This document shows, piece by piece, positions 14,971 through 23,785 of a stretch of DNA of 24,088 nucleotides. Positions within the stretch are counted from its first letter, which is position 1, and each line of letters opens with the position of its first letter. Made by a program: the position numbers and the translations under genes. This DNA is from Chloroflexota bacterium. GTDB taxonomy: Bacteria; Chloroflexota; Limnocylindria; Limnocylindrales; CSP1-4. The stretch spans positions 1 through 24,088 of the forward strand of contig JAJYJR010000021.1 in assembly GCA_021789355.1 (NCBI GenBank), written 5' to 3'. The notes beneath the pieces were generated by a model. It saw only the letters and a program-made list of their open reading frames with translations. It was not told the DNA's origin and did no database searches.

Positions 14971-16073
14971 ATGACCGAGTCGCCCGTCGCGCCCCCCGAC
15001 AAGTCCGCAAGCCCTGGCACGGCATCCCGCGCGGCGAGATCCCCTGGTTCCCCGCACCCGATCCCGACGTCTGCATCGGGTGCGGCACCTGCGTGATCAG
15101 CTGTTCTCGCAGCGTCTACCGCTTCGACTTCGACCGCAAGAAGGCCGTGGCGGCCGACCCCATGCACTGCGTGGTGGGCTGCCGGACGTGCGCCAGCACC
15201 TGTCCGGCCAACGCCATCAGTTTCCCTCCGCCCCAGGTGGTGCTGGACCTCGAGCTGCGACCCGAGGTGCGTCACGCAATCGAGGACAAGCTGCTGGCCC
15301 GCCGGGAGCAGATCTCGATCGTCGCCGTGCTGCCGCACCCGGATCGCCTGATCCAGCTGGAGATCCGCGAGATCCGCGAGGTCGGCGCGGCGACCCGCCT
15401 GTTCCTGCTGAAGCCGCATCGGCCCGAGGACTGCATGTGCGAGTTCACGCCGGGCCAGTACGTTGAGATCTGGGTGCCCGGCACCGACTGGATGTCGCGG
15501 GCGTACTCGATCGGCAACGCGCCGAGCGCCGACGGCTCGGTGGAGCTGCAGCTCAAGAAGATCGAGGGCGGGCGCCTCTCCACGTGGGCGTTCGAGCACG
15601 CGAAGGTCGGCGACGTGGTCACGGCGCGCGGCCCGCTTGGTGCCTTCACCATGCGCTCCGCTTCGGATCGGCCGCTGGTGTTCGTGGCGCGCGGTACGGG
15701 CTTCGCGCCCATGAAGGCCCTCATCGAGCAGCAGCTGCGTCTCTTCCCGCAGCGTGAGATCCGCCTCTTCTGGGGCGCCACCTCGTCTGCCGACTTCTAT
15801 GACCTCGACGTCATCGCCGAGTGGCTGCGCACGGACTGCAACCTCCGCGCCACGCTCGTGGCTCGCTCGTTCGCCGAGGATTTCGTCGCACCTGCCGGCG
15901 CCACCACGGTGCTCGGGCGCCTGTCCGACGCGGTGGGGAGCTCCGGCCTCGATCTGTCCGCCTACGATGCCTACGTCGCCGGCCCGCGGGTGACGGTGGC
16001 AGACAGCATCGTGTCCCTGCGGGCCCGGGGCGTGGTCAGCGAACGGATCTTCGCCGACTCGTACGGCGTGTGA
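14971..16073 (+). CDS. Ferredoxin-FNR fusion oxidoreductase with apparent frameshift near the start
   Basis: ATG 14971 has a good ribosome site (GAGGAG) but its frame stops at 15093-15096 after meaningless sequence. The homologous protein continues in the -1 frame: KPWHGIPRGEIPWFP, then C35, C38, C41, C45 and C67, C71, C74, C78 (two [4Fe-4S] motifs), then a ferredoxin-reductase part with FAD motif SRAYSIGNAPS, NAD(P) motif GTGFAPMKAL and a C-terminal YVAGPRVTVADS. Restoring one C to the C-run at 14992-14997 joins both into 367 residues (numbering used here). No in-frame start precedes the first Cys motif. It probably moves electrons between NAD(P)H and an Fe-S or Cys partner. The region is either a sequencing or assembly error or a true lesion. 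Confidence 0.8.
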
Positions 16074-16125
16074 CGAGCAATCGGGTCTGAAACGGTGCAC
16101 CGGCAGGCCCTCCAGAGGAGCTGAC

Positions 16126-18954
16126 GTGCCCACTCAGGACCAGCTCGCGCACGGCCCCGCCGGACGTTCCGTGCCTGGTGGAGATCTGGCCGAGATTGCG
16201 AGCCTGGACGCGATCGCTGTGGGAGGACGCCTCGGAACCTCACCCGACGGCCTGACGGCCGCAGAGGCTGCGGCGCGACTTGAGCGCGGCGGGCCCAACG
16301 AGCTCGAACAGGTCCGAGGCCCGTCCCTCCTGCGCCGCATCGCCGCGCAGTTCCTGCATCTCTTCGCCCTGCTGCTCTGGGCGGGCGCGGGGCTGGCCTT
16401 TCTGGCCGGCACACCGACCCTGGGCGTCACCATCGTCGCCGTCATCGTGCTCAACGGCGCCTTCGGGTTCTTCCAGGAGTACCGCGCCGAGCGGGCCGTG
16501 GCCGCGCTGCGCCGCCTGCTTCCCCCGCAGACAACGGTGCTGCGGGACGGACAGGAGCAGCGGGTCGATGCCGCGCGCGTCGTGCCGGGCGACGTGATCG
16601 TGCTCTCCGAAGGCGATCGGATCCCCGCCGACGGACGGCTGATCGAGGCCGCGGACCTGCGGGTGGATGAGTCGAGCCTGACTGGCGAGGCACATCCCGT
16701 TCACAAGGTGGCCGACGCCGAGCCGGTCCCGCCCGCTTCGGCCCTGCACGCGCAGAACCTCGTCTTCGCGGGCAGCACGATCCTGGCCGGCAGCGCGCGG
16801 GCCATCGTGGTGGCGACGGGCATGGCGACCGAGTTCGGTCGCATCGCGCGCCTGGCCCAGTCGGTGCCGCAGGAGCCGAGCCCCCTTCAGGTCGAAGTGG
16901 ACCGGGTGGCGCGGCGAGTGGCTCTCCTCTCGGTGGCCATGGGCGGCGCGTTCTTCGCGCTGGGGTACGCGGTGGCGGGGTTGACGCTCGCGAACGGCGC
17001 GATCTTCGCCATCGGGATCGTGCTGGGCAATGTGCCGGAGGGCCTGCTGCCCACCATGACCCTCGCCCTCGCCATGGCGGTGCAGCGCATGGCCCGCCGG
17101 CGGGCGATCGTGAAGCGCCTGTCCTCGGTCGAGACCCTCGGATCCTGCTCCGTGATCTGTACCGACAAGACCGGCACTGTCACACGCAACGAGATGGCCG
17201 TGCGCGAGGTGTGGGCGGGTGGCCGCTCGGCGGCGCTCGCCGGGGAAGGGTACGCGCCGGCAGGCGACGTCGCCGTGGACGGGCGGCCCGCTTCGCCGGC
17301 GGAGCGCTCCGACCTCGTGCCCGCGCTGCGGATCGCCCACCTGTGCAACACCGCGCAGCTGCTCGCCCCCGAGGTCAGTGGAGACGAATGGCGAGGCATC
17401 GGGGATCCCACCGAGGTGGCCCTGCTGGTCGCCGCTGCGCGCGCCGGCTTGGATCGTGCAACCGATCTCGAGGTGTATCCCATCGTGCGGACCCTCGCGT
17501 TCGAGCCCAAACGGAAGCGGATGTCCACGGTCCACCGTGCGTCATCGCCCGCGGGGCCGGTCCTGATGGCCTGCGTGAAGGGAGCGCCGGACGAACTCCT
17601 CGGGCGCTCCGTGCGCATCCTCGAGGGCGGGGCCGAAGTGCCGTTGAGCGACGCGCGGCGAGAGCGGGCTCGGCGCGAGAACGACCGGATGGCACGTGCG
17701 GGACTGCGCGTGCTTGCCATGGGGTACCGGTATCTGCCTGCCGAGGACGAGTCCAGGGTGGCCCTGCTGCTCCCCGGCGAGGTCGAGGAGGACCTCGTCT
17801 TCGCGGGGCTGGTGGGCATGCAGGATCCGCCTCGAGAGGAAGTCCCGGCAGCGGTGGCCACCTGCCACGCCGCCGGAATCCGGATCGTCATGATCACCGG
17901 CGACTACGGAATCACCGGCGAGGCGATCGCGCGACAGGTGGGCATCCTTGCAGATGGCCCGGCACGGGTGGTCGACGGAGACGAGCTCGAGCGGATGTCA
18001 ACCGATGACCTGCGCGGGGTGGTGACGGAGCCAGGAGTCCTCTTCGCGAGGGCCGCGCCCGAACACAAGCTTCGCGTGGTAGAGGCGCTGCAGCATCACG
18101 GTGAGATCGTGGCGGTCACGGGCGACGGCGTGAACGATGCTCCGGCCCTTCGACGGGCCGACATCGGGGTGGCCATGGGGCGTTCGGGGACCGACGTGGC
18201 GCGCGAGGCCGCCGATATGGTGCTCACCGATGACAACTTCGCCACCATCGTGGCCGCCGTGGAGGAGGGCCGCGCCGTCTTCGACAACATGCGCAAGTTC
18301 ATCGTCTACATCTTCGCCCACCTCTCGCCGGAGGCCATCCCGTACGTCGTCTTCGCGCTGCTCGGGACACCCGTGCCCCTGACCGTGATGCAGATCCTGG
18401 CGATCGATCTCGGCACCGAGACGGTGCCCGCACTCGCTCTGGGGATCGAGCGACCCGAGTCGGACGTGATGCGGCGGCCGCCGCGCTCCCGCCGCGAGCG
18501 ACTCCTGGACACCCGTTCGCTCCTGCGGGGCTACGTGTTCCTGGGCGGCATGACCACCGCGGTCGTGCTCAGCGGCTTCTTGCTGGTGCTGGCATCCAAC
18601 GGCTGGCACTGGGGTGAACGGGCGGCCCCGACCGCTCACGCGGGCGCCGAAGCGACCACCATCGTCTTCCTCGGGATCGTCCTGATGCAGGTCGCCAATG
18701 CGTTCGCCTGCCGAACCGTGCGTGTCTCGGCCCTGCGTGCCGGCCTCCTCTCGAACCGGCTTCTCCTGGTCGGGATCGCCGTCGAGCTGATCCTCGCGAT
18801 GGCCGTGATCTACCTCCCGGTGCTCGAGGCGGTCTTCGGCACGGCGGCCGTCGATGCGCGCTGGTGGGTGTTCCTGCTGGCCTTCGTGCCCCTGGTCTTC
18901 CTGGCTGAGGAAGGGCGCAAGGCCGTGTTCCGTCGCGCGGGCTGGGCAAACTGA
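16126..18954 (+). CDS. P-type ATPase, P2 class resembling the Na+/K+-ATPase subfamily
   Basis: 942 residues from GTG 16126 (AGAGGAG upstream). Cation-ATPase N-terminal domain, actuator loop TGEA at 186-189, M4 motif NVPEGLLPT at 302-310, phosphorylated D347 in CTDKTGT, and hinge TGDGVNDAP from 665. M5-M6 read SPEAIPYVVF and then IDLGTETVPALALGIE (D761), which follow the animal Na+/K+-ATPase pattern (PEITPFL, IDLGTDMVPAISLAYE) more than SERCA. The late segment MQVANAFACRT also matches that group. It therefore probably moves Na+ and/or K+ rather than heavy metals; specificity is inferred. The 52-base gap to the reductase gene suggests the same transcript. Confidence 0.9.
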   Translation: MPTQDQLAHGPAGRSVPGGDLAEIASLDAIAVGGRLGTSPDGLTAAEAAARLERGGPNELEQVRGPSLLRRIAAQFLHLFALLLWAGAGLAFLAGTPTLGVTIVAVIVLNGAFGFFQEYRAERAVAALRRLLPPQTTVLRDGQEQRVDAARVVPGDVIVLSEGDRIPADGRLIEAADLRVDESSLTGEAHPVHKVADAEPVPPASALHAQNLVFAGSTILAGSARAIVVATGMATEFGRIARLAQSVPQEPSPLQVEVDRVARRVALLSVAMGGAFFALGYAVAGLTLANGAIFAIGIVLGNVPEGLLPTMTLALAMAVQRMARRRAIVKRLSSVETLGSCSVICTDKTGTVTRNEMAVREVWAGGRSAALAGEGYAPAGDVAVDGRPASPAERSDLVPALRIAHLCNTAQLLAPEVSGDEWRGIGDPTEVALLVAAARAGLDRATDLEVYPIVRTLAFEPKRKRMSTVHRASSPAGPVLMACVKGAPDELLGRSVRILEGGAEVPLSDARRERARRENDRMARAGLRVLAMGYRYLPAEDESRVALLLPGEVEEDLVFAGLVGMQDPPREEVPAAVATCHAAGIRIVMITGDYGITGEAIARQVGILADGPARVVDGDELERMSTDDLRGVVTEPGVLFARAAPEHKLRVVEALQHHGEIVAVTGDGVNDAPALRRADIGVAMGRSGTDVAREAADMVLTDDNFATIVAAVEEGRAVFDNMRKFIVYIFAHLSPEAIPYVVFALLGTPVPLTVMQILAIDLGTETVPALALGIERPESDVMRRPPRSRRERLLDTRSLLRGYVFLGGMTTAVVLSGFLLVLASNGWHWGERAAPTAHAGAEATTIVFLGIVLMQVANAFACRTVRVSALRAGLLSNRLLLVGIAVELILAMAVIYLPVLEAVFGTAAVDARWWVFLLAFVPLVFLAEEGRKAVFRRAGWAN

Positions 18955-18971
18955 TGAAGGAGGAGTCCGCC

Positions 18972-19442
18972 ATGTACGCTCGGATCCTCGTTCCGGTCGA
19001 TGGCAGCGGGCCGTCGACGCGGGCATTCCGGGAGGCCCTCCGGCTGGCCGCCGACCAGCATGCGGTCCTTCGGATCGTGCACGTCATAGACCTCGGCGTG
19101 GCGCTGGCCCCGTGGGCGGAGCCGGCGTTCATCGACTATACGACCCTCGACTCGGCGCTCCACGAGACCGGACGCCGGATCCTGGACGGCGCGATGGCCG
19201 AGGCTCGCACAGCGGGGCTCGAGCCGGAGTCCGCGACGCTCGAAACCGAGGTGGACGACCCGGCCGCCGAGATCCTCGCGGAGGCGGAGCGGTGGGGCGC
19301 CGACCTCATCGTGATGGGCACCCACGGGCGGCACGGACTCGTGCACCTCATCCTGGGCAGCGTGGCCGAGGGGGTGGTGCAGCGCTCAAAGATGCCCGTC
19401 CTCCTGTTGCGGGCTTCGGACGACGCCCCGCCGGCGTCCTGA
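18972..19442 (+). CDS. Universal stress protein (UspA family), second copy
   Basis: 156 residues from ATG 18972, preceded by AAGGAGGAG; an upstream ATG at 18954 overlaps the ATPase stop, but the ribosome site lies inside that extension. Begins YARILVPVDGSGPS and ends with the ATP loop GTHGRHGLVHLILGSVAEGV and VLLLRA. It differs from the copy at 12703 in its central region, so this is not a recent duplicate. It is the last gene of the plus-strand run, probably modulating the ATPase or general stress survival. Confidence 0.9.
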   Translation: MYARILVPVDGSGPSTRAFREALRLAADQHAVLRIVHVIDLGVALAPWAEPAFIDYTTLDSALHETGRRILDGAMAEARTAGLEPESATLETEVDDPAAEILAEAERWGADLIVMGTHGRHGLVHLILGSVAEGVVQRSKMPVLLLRASDDAPPAS

Positions 19443-19450
19443 TCACCCGC

Positions 19451-19471
19451 GAGGGCCGGACGCCCTCCGGC
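19451..19471. terminator. Hairpin pair between convergent genes, candidate bidirectional terminator
   Basis: In the 53 bases between the Usp stop and the ATPase stop, GCCGGA (19455-19460) pairs with TCCGGC (19466-19471), and alternatively GAGGGC (19451-19456) pairs with GCCCTC (19462-19467). Either stem is 6 bp with a 5-base loop. There is only a weak T content after it; the position is the main support. Confidence 0.45.
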
Positions 19472-19495
19472 TTGCCCGCCCTGGCTGGTCCTATT

Positions 19496-21943
19496 TCAGG
19501 CGGCGTGGAGGCCGAGACGGCCGAACAACCGTGCCTTGAACCAGTCGATCAGCAGCGCCCAGAGCGCCACGGCCGCGAAGACCGCTGCCACCAGCACGGG
19601 GCTGAGGGATGTCATCAACCAGCCCGCGCTGGCCAGCCCGGCCACGGCGGCGACGGCCCCCGCCGAGGCCACCATGAGCCACGGACCCGGCCGTGAGCTC
19701 CAGAGGCGGCGCGGCTCGCGCACGAGGTAGACGGTCGCCTGGCTGCCGAACGCCAGCGTCACGAAGGCAAGCGTCTGCAAGCGGTCTGCGCCAAGGTGGA
19801 GTGCGGCCGTCCCCATCCAGAAGACGGCGAGCGTCAGCGCCAGCGAGGGGAGCGCGACACCCAGCGCTCCCAGCAGCAGCGGCTGCACGTGCCAGCGGTT
19901 CGGGCGCCGGGACGAGGGTGCCCGGTCGGTGGTGATGGCCATGGTGGCGAAATCGTTGGCGAAGAGCAGCAGCACCATGAGCAGCGGGCTCAGCGCGATC
20001 CGGCCGGTGATCAGGAACACCAGGCTCAGGAAGACCGGCACCTCCAGTTTCTTGATGCTCGAGTTCAACGCGTAGGTGAGCATGCGCTGGTAGATCCGCC
20101 GGCTTAGCTCGATGGCGGCCACTACGTCCCCCAGGCCCGGCTGCGTGAGCACGATGCTGGCCGCGGCGCGGGCCACGTCGGTCGCGTTCGCCACCGCGAT
20201 CCCCACTTCCGCCTGCCGCAGGGCGGGCGCGTCATTGACCCCGTCGCCGGTCATGCCCACCACGTGGCCTTGCTCCTGAAGCCTGCGTACGAGGTTGAAC
20301 TTGTCCTCCGGCAGCACGTCGGCGAGCACCGCGCAGTCCGCCGCGAGGGCCCGGTCCCGGATCTCGGCGGCGTCACAGGCCGCACCGGCGAGTCCCACCT
20401 GCGCCGCGACGGCGCGAGCGGTGGCCAGGGTATCCCCCGTGATCATGATCACCCGGAGCCCGAGTCGTTGCAGGTCCGCCACGAGTCCCCGGGACTCGGG
20501 TCGCGGCGGATCCTGCAGGCCCACGAGTCCGGCCAGGTGCAGCGCGTGCTCCTCGCCGCTGGCCACTGCCAGGACCCGCAATCCCCGTGCGGCGAGCGCC
20601 TCCAGGTCCCGCTGGAGGGCTGCCGGCGGGTCGGCGCACAGGGCGGCCACCACCGGCGGCGCCCCCTTTACCACGCGAACGGTGGCTCCCGCCATCTCGA
20701 CTCGGGCCTCGGAGATCTTGGTCTCGGGGGCGAACGGCGTGAAGCTCAGCCGGTGCGGGCCGGAGGGGTCGGTGACCCCACCGACTCTCGCGGCGTCGCC
20801 CGCCGTGTCGGCGACACCAGATCCACCAGTCTCGCCGCTCGCGACAGCGTCGGCCGCGCGACCGGCGAGGATCGCGAGGTCGATGGGGTCCTGGGTGGCG
20901 GCGTCCGAGGCCATGGCGGCGAGGGCGAGCAGTGTCGGCACGATCTGGGGCGGGTAGGCCACCGTGTCCGACAGGGCGAGCTGGTTGAGCGTGATGGTGC
21001 CGGTCTTGTCGGTGCAGGCCACGTCCATGCCCGCCGCCTCCTCGATGGCGGACAGCCGCGTGGTGAGGACCCCTCGCTGGGCCAGCTCGTGAGCGCCGAG
21101 TGCGCCGGCCAGCGCGAACGTGGCCGGCAACGCCACCGGGACCGAGGCGAGGAGCAGGACCACCCCGAACGACAGCATGTCGACCGGTGCGCCGTGATTG
21201 AGCAGGCCGATCCCCACCACGGCCGCTGCGAGCACCAGGTCGAGCGCGACGAGCGCGCGCACGATCCGCGTGACCACCGCCTCGAGGTGGCTGGCGGTAC
21301 GGGCCGTGCGCACCAGTTCCGCGGTGTGCCCGAAGAACGTGTCGCCCGCCGTGGCGGTGACCGTGCCGGTGGCCTCGCCCCGGGTCACCGTGCTGCCCGC
21401 ATAGACCGCGTGACCACTGCCGGCCTCGACGGGCAGAGACTCGCCGGTGAGCGCCGACTGGTCCACTTCGAGCAGGCCTTCCTCGAGTGCCACGTCGGCG
21501 GGGACCACGTCACCCACCCGCAGGTGGACCACGTCACCGGGGACCAGGTCCTGCGCCGGGAGCCGCTGCCAGGCACCGTCCCGCAGGGCGCGTGCCATGA
21601 CGTTGAGTCGCTTCCGGAGCAGCGACAGCGCCTCCTGCGCGCGGTTCTCCTGCACCCAGCTGACGAGGGCGTTGAACAACAGGAGGACCGCGACGACGAC
21701 TGCCTCGAGCGTCTTGCCCAGGACCAGCTCCAGCGCGATGGTGACCTCGAGCATCCAGGGGACCGGGGCCCAGAGCTTCCCGAGCAGCAGGCGCACCGGC
21801 GATACGTGCTGTTCCGGCGTGCTGTTGGGGCCATGCTGGCGGAGACGGCGGGCGGCTTCCTCGCTGGAGAGGCCGCGTCGCTGCGCGCCGCCGGCGAGGG
21901 CCCCCGCGAAGATGGATTCGACTTGCATGCGCCGATGATGCAT
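19496..21943 (-). CDS. P3A-type proton-exporting P-type ATPase
   Basis: 815 residues. Actuator loop DQSALTGESLPV, M4 motif ASVPVALPATFALA, phosphorylated D312 in CTDKTGTITLN, hinge GMTGDGVNDAPALRQAEVGIAV and late NDFATMAITTD, all typical of plasma-membrane H+-ATPases and their bacterial relatives. The N-terminus lacks CxxC heavy-metal domains. ATG 21943 is 10 bases from GGAGGG; a downstream ATG 21928 is too far from it. The gene is monocistronic on the minus strand and divergent from the zinc exporter. It likely expels protons, giving acid tolerance or membrane potential; residues fixing H+ specificity were not verified. Confidence 0.9.
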   Translation of the reverse strand: MHHRRMQVESIFAGALAGGAQRRGLSSEEAARRLRQHGPNSTPEQHVSPVRLLLGKLWAPVPWMLEVTIALELVLGKTLEAVVVAVLLLFNALVSWVQENRAQEALSLLRKRLNVMARALRDGAWQRLPAQDLVPGDVVHLRVGDVVPADVALEEGLLEVDQSALTGESLPVEAGSGHAVYAGSTVTRGEATGTVTATAGDTFFGHTAELVRTARTASHLEAVVTRIVRALVALDLVLAAAVVGIGLLNHGAPVDMLSFGVVLLLASVPVALPATFALAGALGAHELAQRGVLTTRLSAIEEAAGMDVACTDKTGTITLNQLALSDTVAYPPQIVPTLLALAAMASDAATQDPIDLAILAGRAADAVASGETGGSGVADTAGDAARVGGVTDPSGPHRLSFTPFAPETKISEARVEMAGATVRVVKGAPPVVAALCADPPAALQRDLEALAARGLRVLAVASGEEHALHLAGLVGLQDPPRPESRGLVADLQRLGLRVIMITGDTLATARAVAAQVGLAGAACDAAEIRDRALAADCAVLADVLPEDKFNLVRRLQEQGHVVGMTGDGVNDAPALRQAEVGIAVANATDVARAAASIVLTQPGLGDVVAAIELSRRIYQRMLTYALNSSIKKLEVPVFLSLVFLITGRIALSPLLMVLLLFANDFATMAITTDRAPSSRRPNRWHVQPLLLGALGVALPSLALTLAVFWMGTAALHLGADRLQTLAFVTLAFGSQATVYLVREPRRLWSSRPGPWLMVASAGAVAAVAGLASAGWLMTSLSPVLVAAVFAAVALWALLIDWFKARLFGRLGLHAA

Positions 21944-22197
21944 CTGGCCGATACCCTCCGTGGCTGCGCGGTAGCGCATCGGAGCGCGGCATGGGCACGT
22001 GACCCGCCAGTGCCGGTGGAGACCGACAGGAGACGTCCCGCGTCCGGCGTGCCATCCGGCCCCCAAGAATGGGCCGCGGGACCCGCGCGCGCCTCAGCTG
22101 AACTTGTCACAGTTGCCCATGAGATGTTTCTCCCGGCAGGCACGCGGTCGATCTGACCGACGCCGCCGCCGTGACAGGGAGCTCACGCCGACTCACC

Positions 22198-22237
22198 GGC
22201 GGGGAGGCAACGGCCTCGCGCCCTACGCCTCCCCGCC
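22198..22237 (+). promoter_or_regulatory. Strong 11-bp stem-loop directly before the zinc exporter start
   Basis: GGCGGGGAGGC (22198-22208) and GCCTCCCCGCC (22227-22237) are perfect inverse repeats with an 18-base loop, ending 5 bases before ATG 22243. The purine-rich arm GGGGAGG resembles a Shine-Dalgarno and would be sequestered. The stem lies in the 299-base divergent region 21944-22242, which otherwise shows no clear promoter boxes. It could be a leader control element or a factor-binding palindrome. Confidence 0.45.
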
Positions 22238-22242
22238 TCCGT

Positions 22243-23340
22243 ATGCATGACCATCGAGGCTTCACAGGACTACATGAAGGGCCTCAGCCAGGGTCCAACG
22301 AGCAGGGACGAGCCGTCCCTCGAGCCGCTCCAGTGGACGTGACGACTGCATCCCAGGCTCTCGCCGGCAGCTCGCTCCACGCTCGGACGGTGGCTGGGAG
22401 CGATCCGTCGCCGCGGCTGCTGGGCGCCCTGTTCCTGGCGTTGTCCGTGCTCGGCTTGGAAGTCGGAGGAGGCCTCCTGACGGGGAGCCTTGCCCTGCTC
22501 AGCGACGCGACCCATGTCGCGGTCGACGTCGCGGCGCTGCTGGTGGGCTTCCTGGCGGCCCGCCTCGCGACCCGTGAGCCGGACGACGCGCACACCTACG
22601 GGTTCCACCGCATGGAATCGATCGGCGCCCTGGTCAACGGGGCGTTGCTGGTCGCCGCGAGCGCCGCGGTCCTTGCCGAGAGCGTGGGCCGCCTCCTCGC
22701 GCCGACGCCGGTGGAGGCCTCGGGGGTCTTGGGCGTGGCGGTGCTGGCGCTGGTCACCAACACGACGTCCGCGCTCTTGGTGCACGGGATCGAACGGCGC
22801 ACCAGCGCCACCCGGGTCCTTGTGCTTCACCTTGCCGGCGACGCCGCGGGCTCGTCAGCCGTGATCGCCGCCTCCCTGGTGATCCTGGCCGGCGGCCCTC
22901 CGGTCCTCGACGCGGTCGCCAGCCTGGCGATCGGGCTGCTGCTCGGTGTGGCCGGCCTGCGACTGCTCGCCGACGTGGTCCACATCCTCGCCGAAGGCGT
23001 CCCGGCCCGGCCGTCGCTCGCGTCGGCCGGCGCGGCGCTGCGCTCGGTGCCAGGAACTGCGGCGGTCCACGACCTACACGTGTGGGCGTTGGCCGAGGAT
23101 CTTCCGCTGGTGACGGCGCACCTGGAGTTGCAGCCAGCGGCCAACGAGTGCGACGTGCTGCCCGCAGCGACGGATGCATTGCGCCGCGTCGGCGTCTCAC
23201 ATGCAACGCTCCAGCTGGAACGCGAGCCCTGTGGACAGGGACGAGCCGATCCCGGTCCGGACCGGGACGGCGGCGGGACGGACGCCGCGTTCATCCGGAG
23301 CAGGCGATGGGTGCGGACGAGCCGCCCCGGCAGGACATGA
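22243..23340 (+). CDS. Cation diffusion facilitator, zinc-type (CzcD/ZitB-like)
   Basis: 365 residues from ATG 22243. After about 55 non-conserved residues come six hydrophobic segments. Metal site A is H91-x3-D95 (SDATHVAVD) with H196-x3-D200 (LHLAGD), the HD/HD set of zinc-selective members, rather than the DD/HD set of YiiP. YGFHRMESIGALVNG is the conserved cytoplasmic loop; the C-terminal domain has VHDLHVWALAEDLPLVTAHLEL. The start is uncertain: there is no ribosome site at 22243, and GTG 22333, 22339 or 22390 are closer to the first helix. The last 40 or so residues are Arg/Gly-rich and encoded over an 18-base palindrome, so they may not be conserved. Exports Zn2+ or similar using the proton gradient. 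Confidence 0.87.
   Translation: MHDHRGFTGLHEGPQPGSNEQGRAVPRAAPVDVTTASQALAGSSLHARTVAGSDPSPRLLGALFLALSVLGLEVGGGLLTGSLALLSDATHVAVDVAALLVGFLAARLATREPDDAHTYGFHRMESIGALVNGALLVAASAAVLAESVGRLLAPTPVEASGVLGVAVLALVTNTTSALLVHGIERRTSATRVLVLHLAGDAAGSSAVIAASLVILAGGPPVLDAVASLAIGLLLGVAGLRLLADVVHILAEGVPARPSLASAGAALRSVPGTAAVHDLHVWALAEDLPLVTAHLELQPAANECDVLPAATDALRRVGVSHATLQLEREPCGQGRADPGPDRDGGGTDAAFIRSRRWVRTSRPGRT
23250..23267. repeat. Perfect 18-base palindrome in the 3' end of the CDF gene
   Basis: TCCCGGTCCGGACCGGGA is its own reverse complement. It sits in the poorly conserved tail of the exporter gene, 118 bases before the DsrE start. It might be a binding site or hairpin controlling the genes that follow; there is no T-run. 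Confidence 0.5.
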
Positions 23341-23384
23341 ACCACCGGAAGCAACCGGCGGTCAGGCAAGGAGGAACCACCACC

Positions 23385-23753
23385 ATGGCGGCACCAGAGA
23401 AGCTTGTCATCATGATCACCCACGGCGCCGACGAGGCGGAGCGGGTCACCATGCCGATGGTGATGGCCGTTGGGGCGTTGGCGTCCGAGGTGGACGTCGT
23501 GGTCGGGCTCCAGGAGGCCGGCGTCGAGCTCGCCGTCAAGGGCGCGGCCGACACGGTCGCGGCCACCGGTTATCCCACGCTCGCGAAGCTGATGGCCGAC
23601 TATCGAGACCTCGGAGGGCAGCTGCTCGCGTGCCCCCTGGGCATCGCCATGCGGGGCATCGACCGCGACACGCTGGTGGAGAACGCCGAGGTGGTCGCCG
23701 CCGGACGCTTCATCGTCGAGATGGACACGGCCACGCACGTCCTCGTCTACTGA
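23385..23753 (+). CDS. DsrE/DsrF-like sulfur-relay family protein
   Basis: 122 residues. KLVIMITHGADEAERVTMPMVMAVGALASEVDVVVGLQEAGV is the alpha/beta start of the DsrE family, and the single Cys83 in GGQLLACPLGIAMRG lies where DsrE-type proteins carry their persulfide-accepting Cys. Family members pass sulfane sulfur between TusA-like, DsrC-like or Hdr-like partners; others have unknown roles, and the partner here is not visible. GGAGG lies 11 bases before ATG 23385. It is cytoplasmic, follows the CDF gene by 44 bases and precedes an FmdE-family gene by 48 bases. Confidence 0.85.
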   Translation: MAAPEKLVIMITHGADEAERVTMPMVMAVGALASEVDVVVGLQEAGVELAVKGAADTVAATGYPTLAKLMADYRDLGGQLLACPLGIAMRGIDRDTLVENAEVVAAGRFIVEMDTATHVLVY

Positions 23754-23785
23754 CCACCAGCGCACTGACCCACCTGACCGCGACT

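Noticed and set aside
14971..15095. 41-residue protein from ATG 14971 as a separate gene
   Set aside because: Low-complexity Ser/Pro/Ala sequence after the C-run; better explained as the frameshifted start of the reductase.
20264..22156. 630-residue open frame opposite the proton ATPase
   Set aside because: The minus strand carries all P-type ATPase motifs; this frame is compositional shadow.
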